The notes beneath the pieces are model-generated. The model did no database searches. It was not told the origin of the DNA and was given only the letters and a program-made list of their open reading frames with translations. Below, piece after piece: positions 13,926 through 14,036 of a DNA stretch of 14,036 nt (position 1 is the stretch's first letter; every line of letters begins with the position of its first letter). The position numbers and the translations under genes are program-made. The DNA comes from Propionibacteriaceae bacterium (lineage in GTDB: Bacteria; Actinomycetota; Actinomycetes; Propionibacteriales; Propionibacteriaceae), in assembly GCA_030538175.1 (NCBI GenBank), contig JAUNUL010000036.1, forward strand, positions 1-14,036. Reading direction: 5' to 3'.

Positions 13926-14036
13926 ATGAGCTATGGTCAAAACCCTTACGGCCAGAACCCCTATGGTGGGCAGCCGCAGCAGCCGTCACCCGGATCGCGG
14001 CCGTATGGCGGCCAGCCCGCTGGCACCGGCCAGCCG
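13926..14036 (+). CDS. Partial Gly/Tyr/Pro/Gln-rich protein, N-terminus only
   Basis: The first 37 codons of a gene that runs off the window edge. The peptide starts MSYGQNPYGQNPYGGQPQQP and continues with PYGGQPAG, a low-complexity disordered N-terminus. Such tails are common on small actinobacterial membrane proteins (for example DUF4190, DUF4870 or RDD-type), but the defining part is outside the window and I cannot name the family. The TACGCT box six bases upstream and an uninterrupted frame support it as real. Divergent from lysS. Confidence 0.65.
   Translation, partial: MSYGQNPYGQNPYGGQPQQPSPGSRPYGGQPAGTGQP

Noticed and set aside
1..14036. tRNA, rRNA, CRISPR arrays, insertion sequences or phage genes
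   Set aside because: None recognised. All substantial space is filled by conserved chromosomal genes, and no regular spacer-repeat pattern or transposase was seen.

Overview
The window is high-GC DNA, roughly two-thirds G+C by eye. It looks like an actinobacterial (Actinomycetota) chromosome. The clearest evidence is the conserved actinobacterial cell-growth cluster fhaA-fhaB-pstP-rodA-pbpA-pknB, followed by a trpG/pabA-type amidotransferase, a DUF881 membrane protein and crgA. This is essentially the order known from the region near oriC in mycobacteria. TANNNT -10 boxes and GTG/TTG starts fit the same phylum. The genus is not determined. The gene set would suit a Propionibacteriales-like organism, but that is only a guess.

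Layout. (1) Positions 1-916, minus strand: two tandem crcB/fluC fluoride-channel genes. Their charge patterns predict opposite membrane topology, as expected for a heterodimeric channel, and a 41-bp-period duplication lies at their junction. (2) Positions 917-1090: a divergent promoter region with three CGGACA boxes. (3) Positions 1091-9486, plus strand: seven tightly packed genes that probably form one operon: fhaA, fhaB, pstP, rodA, pbpA, pknB and trpG. (4) Positions 9500-10261, minus strand: the DUF881 protein, diverging from crgA (10330-10662, plus). (5) Positions 10700-12139, minus strand: zwf, glucose-6-phosphate dehydrogenase. (6) Positions 12140-12334: an intergenic gap. (7) Positions 12335-13849, minus strand: lysS, diverging from the first 37 codons of a Gly/Tyr/Pro/Gln-rich protein that runs off the window edge.

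How the genes fit together. PknB senses the wall through three extracellular PASTA domains and phosphorylates cytoplasmic partners. PstP removes those phosphates. FhaA and FhaB read phosphothreonine through FHA domains. RodA (SEDS glycosyltransferase) and PbpA (class B transpeptidase) build peptidoglycan. CrgA links septum and wall-synthesis proteins. The trpG-type amidotransferase, zwf and lysS are metabolic or translation housekeeping genes.

I did not find a clearly new system. The deviations most worth checking are: no pknA between pbpA and pknB; a PknB N-terminal extension of about 100 residues with three 9-residue repeats; trpG turned to follow pknB, unlike in M. tuberculosis; a linker-less, short FhaA; the crcB pair with its duplicated junction; a perfect 23-bp palindrome inside the DUF881 gene; and apparently leaderless promoters for lysS and its divergent neighbour. 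No RNA gene, mobile element or CRISPR array was seen.
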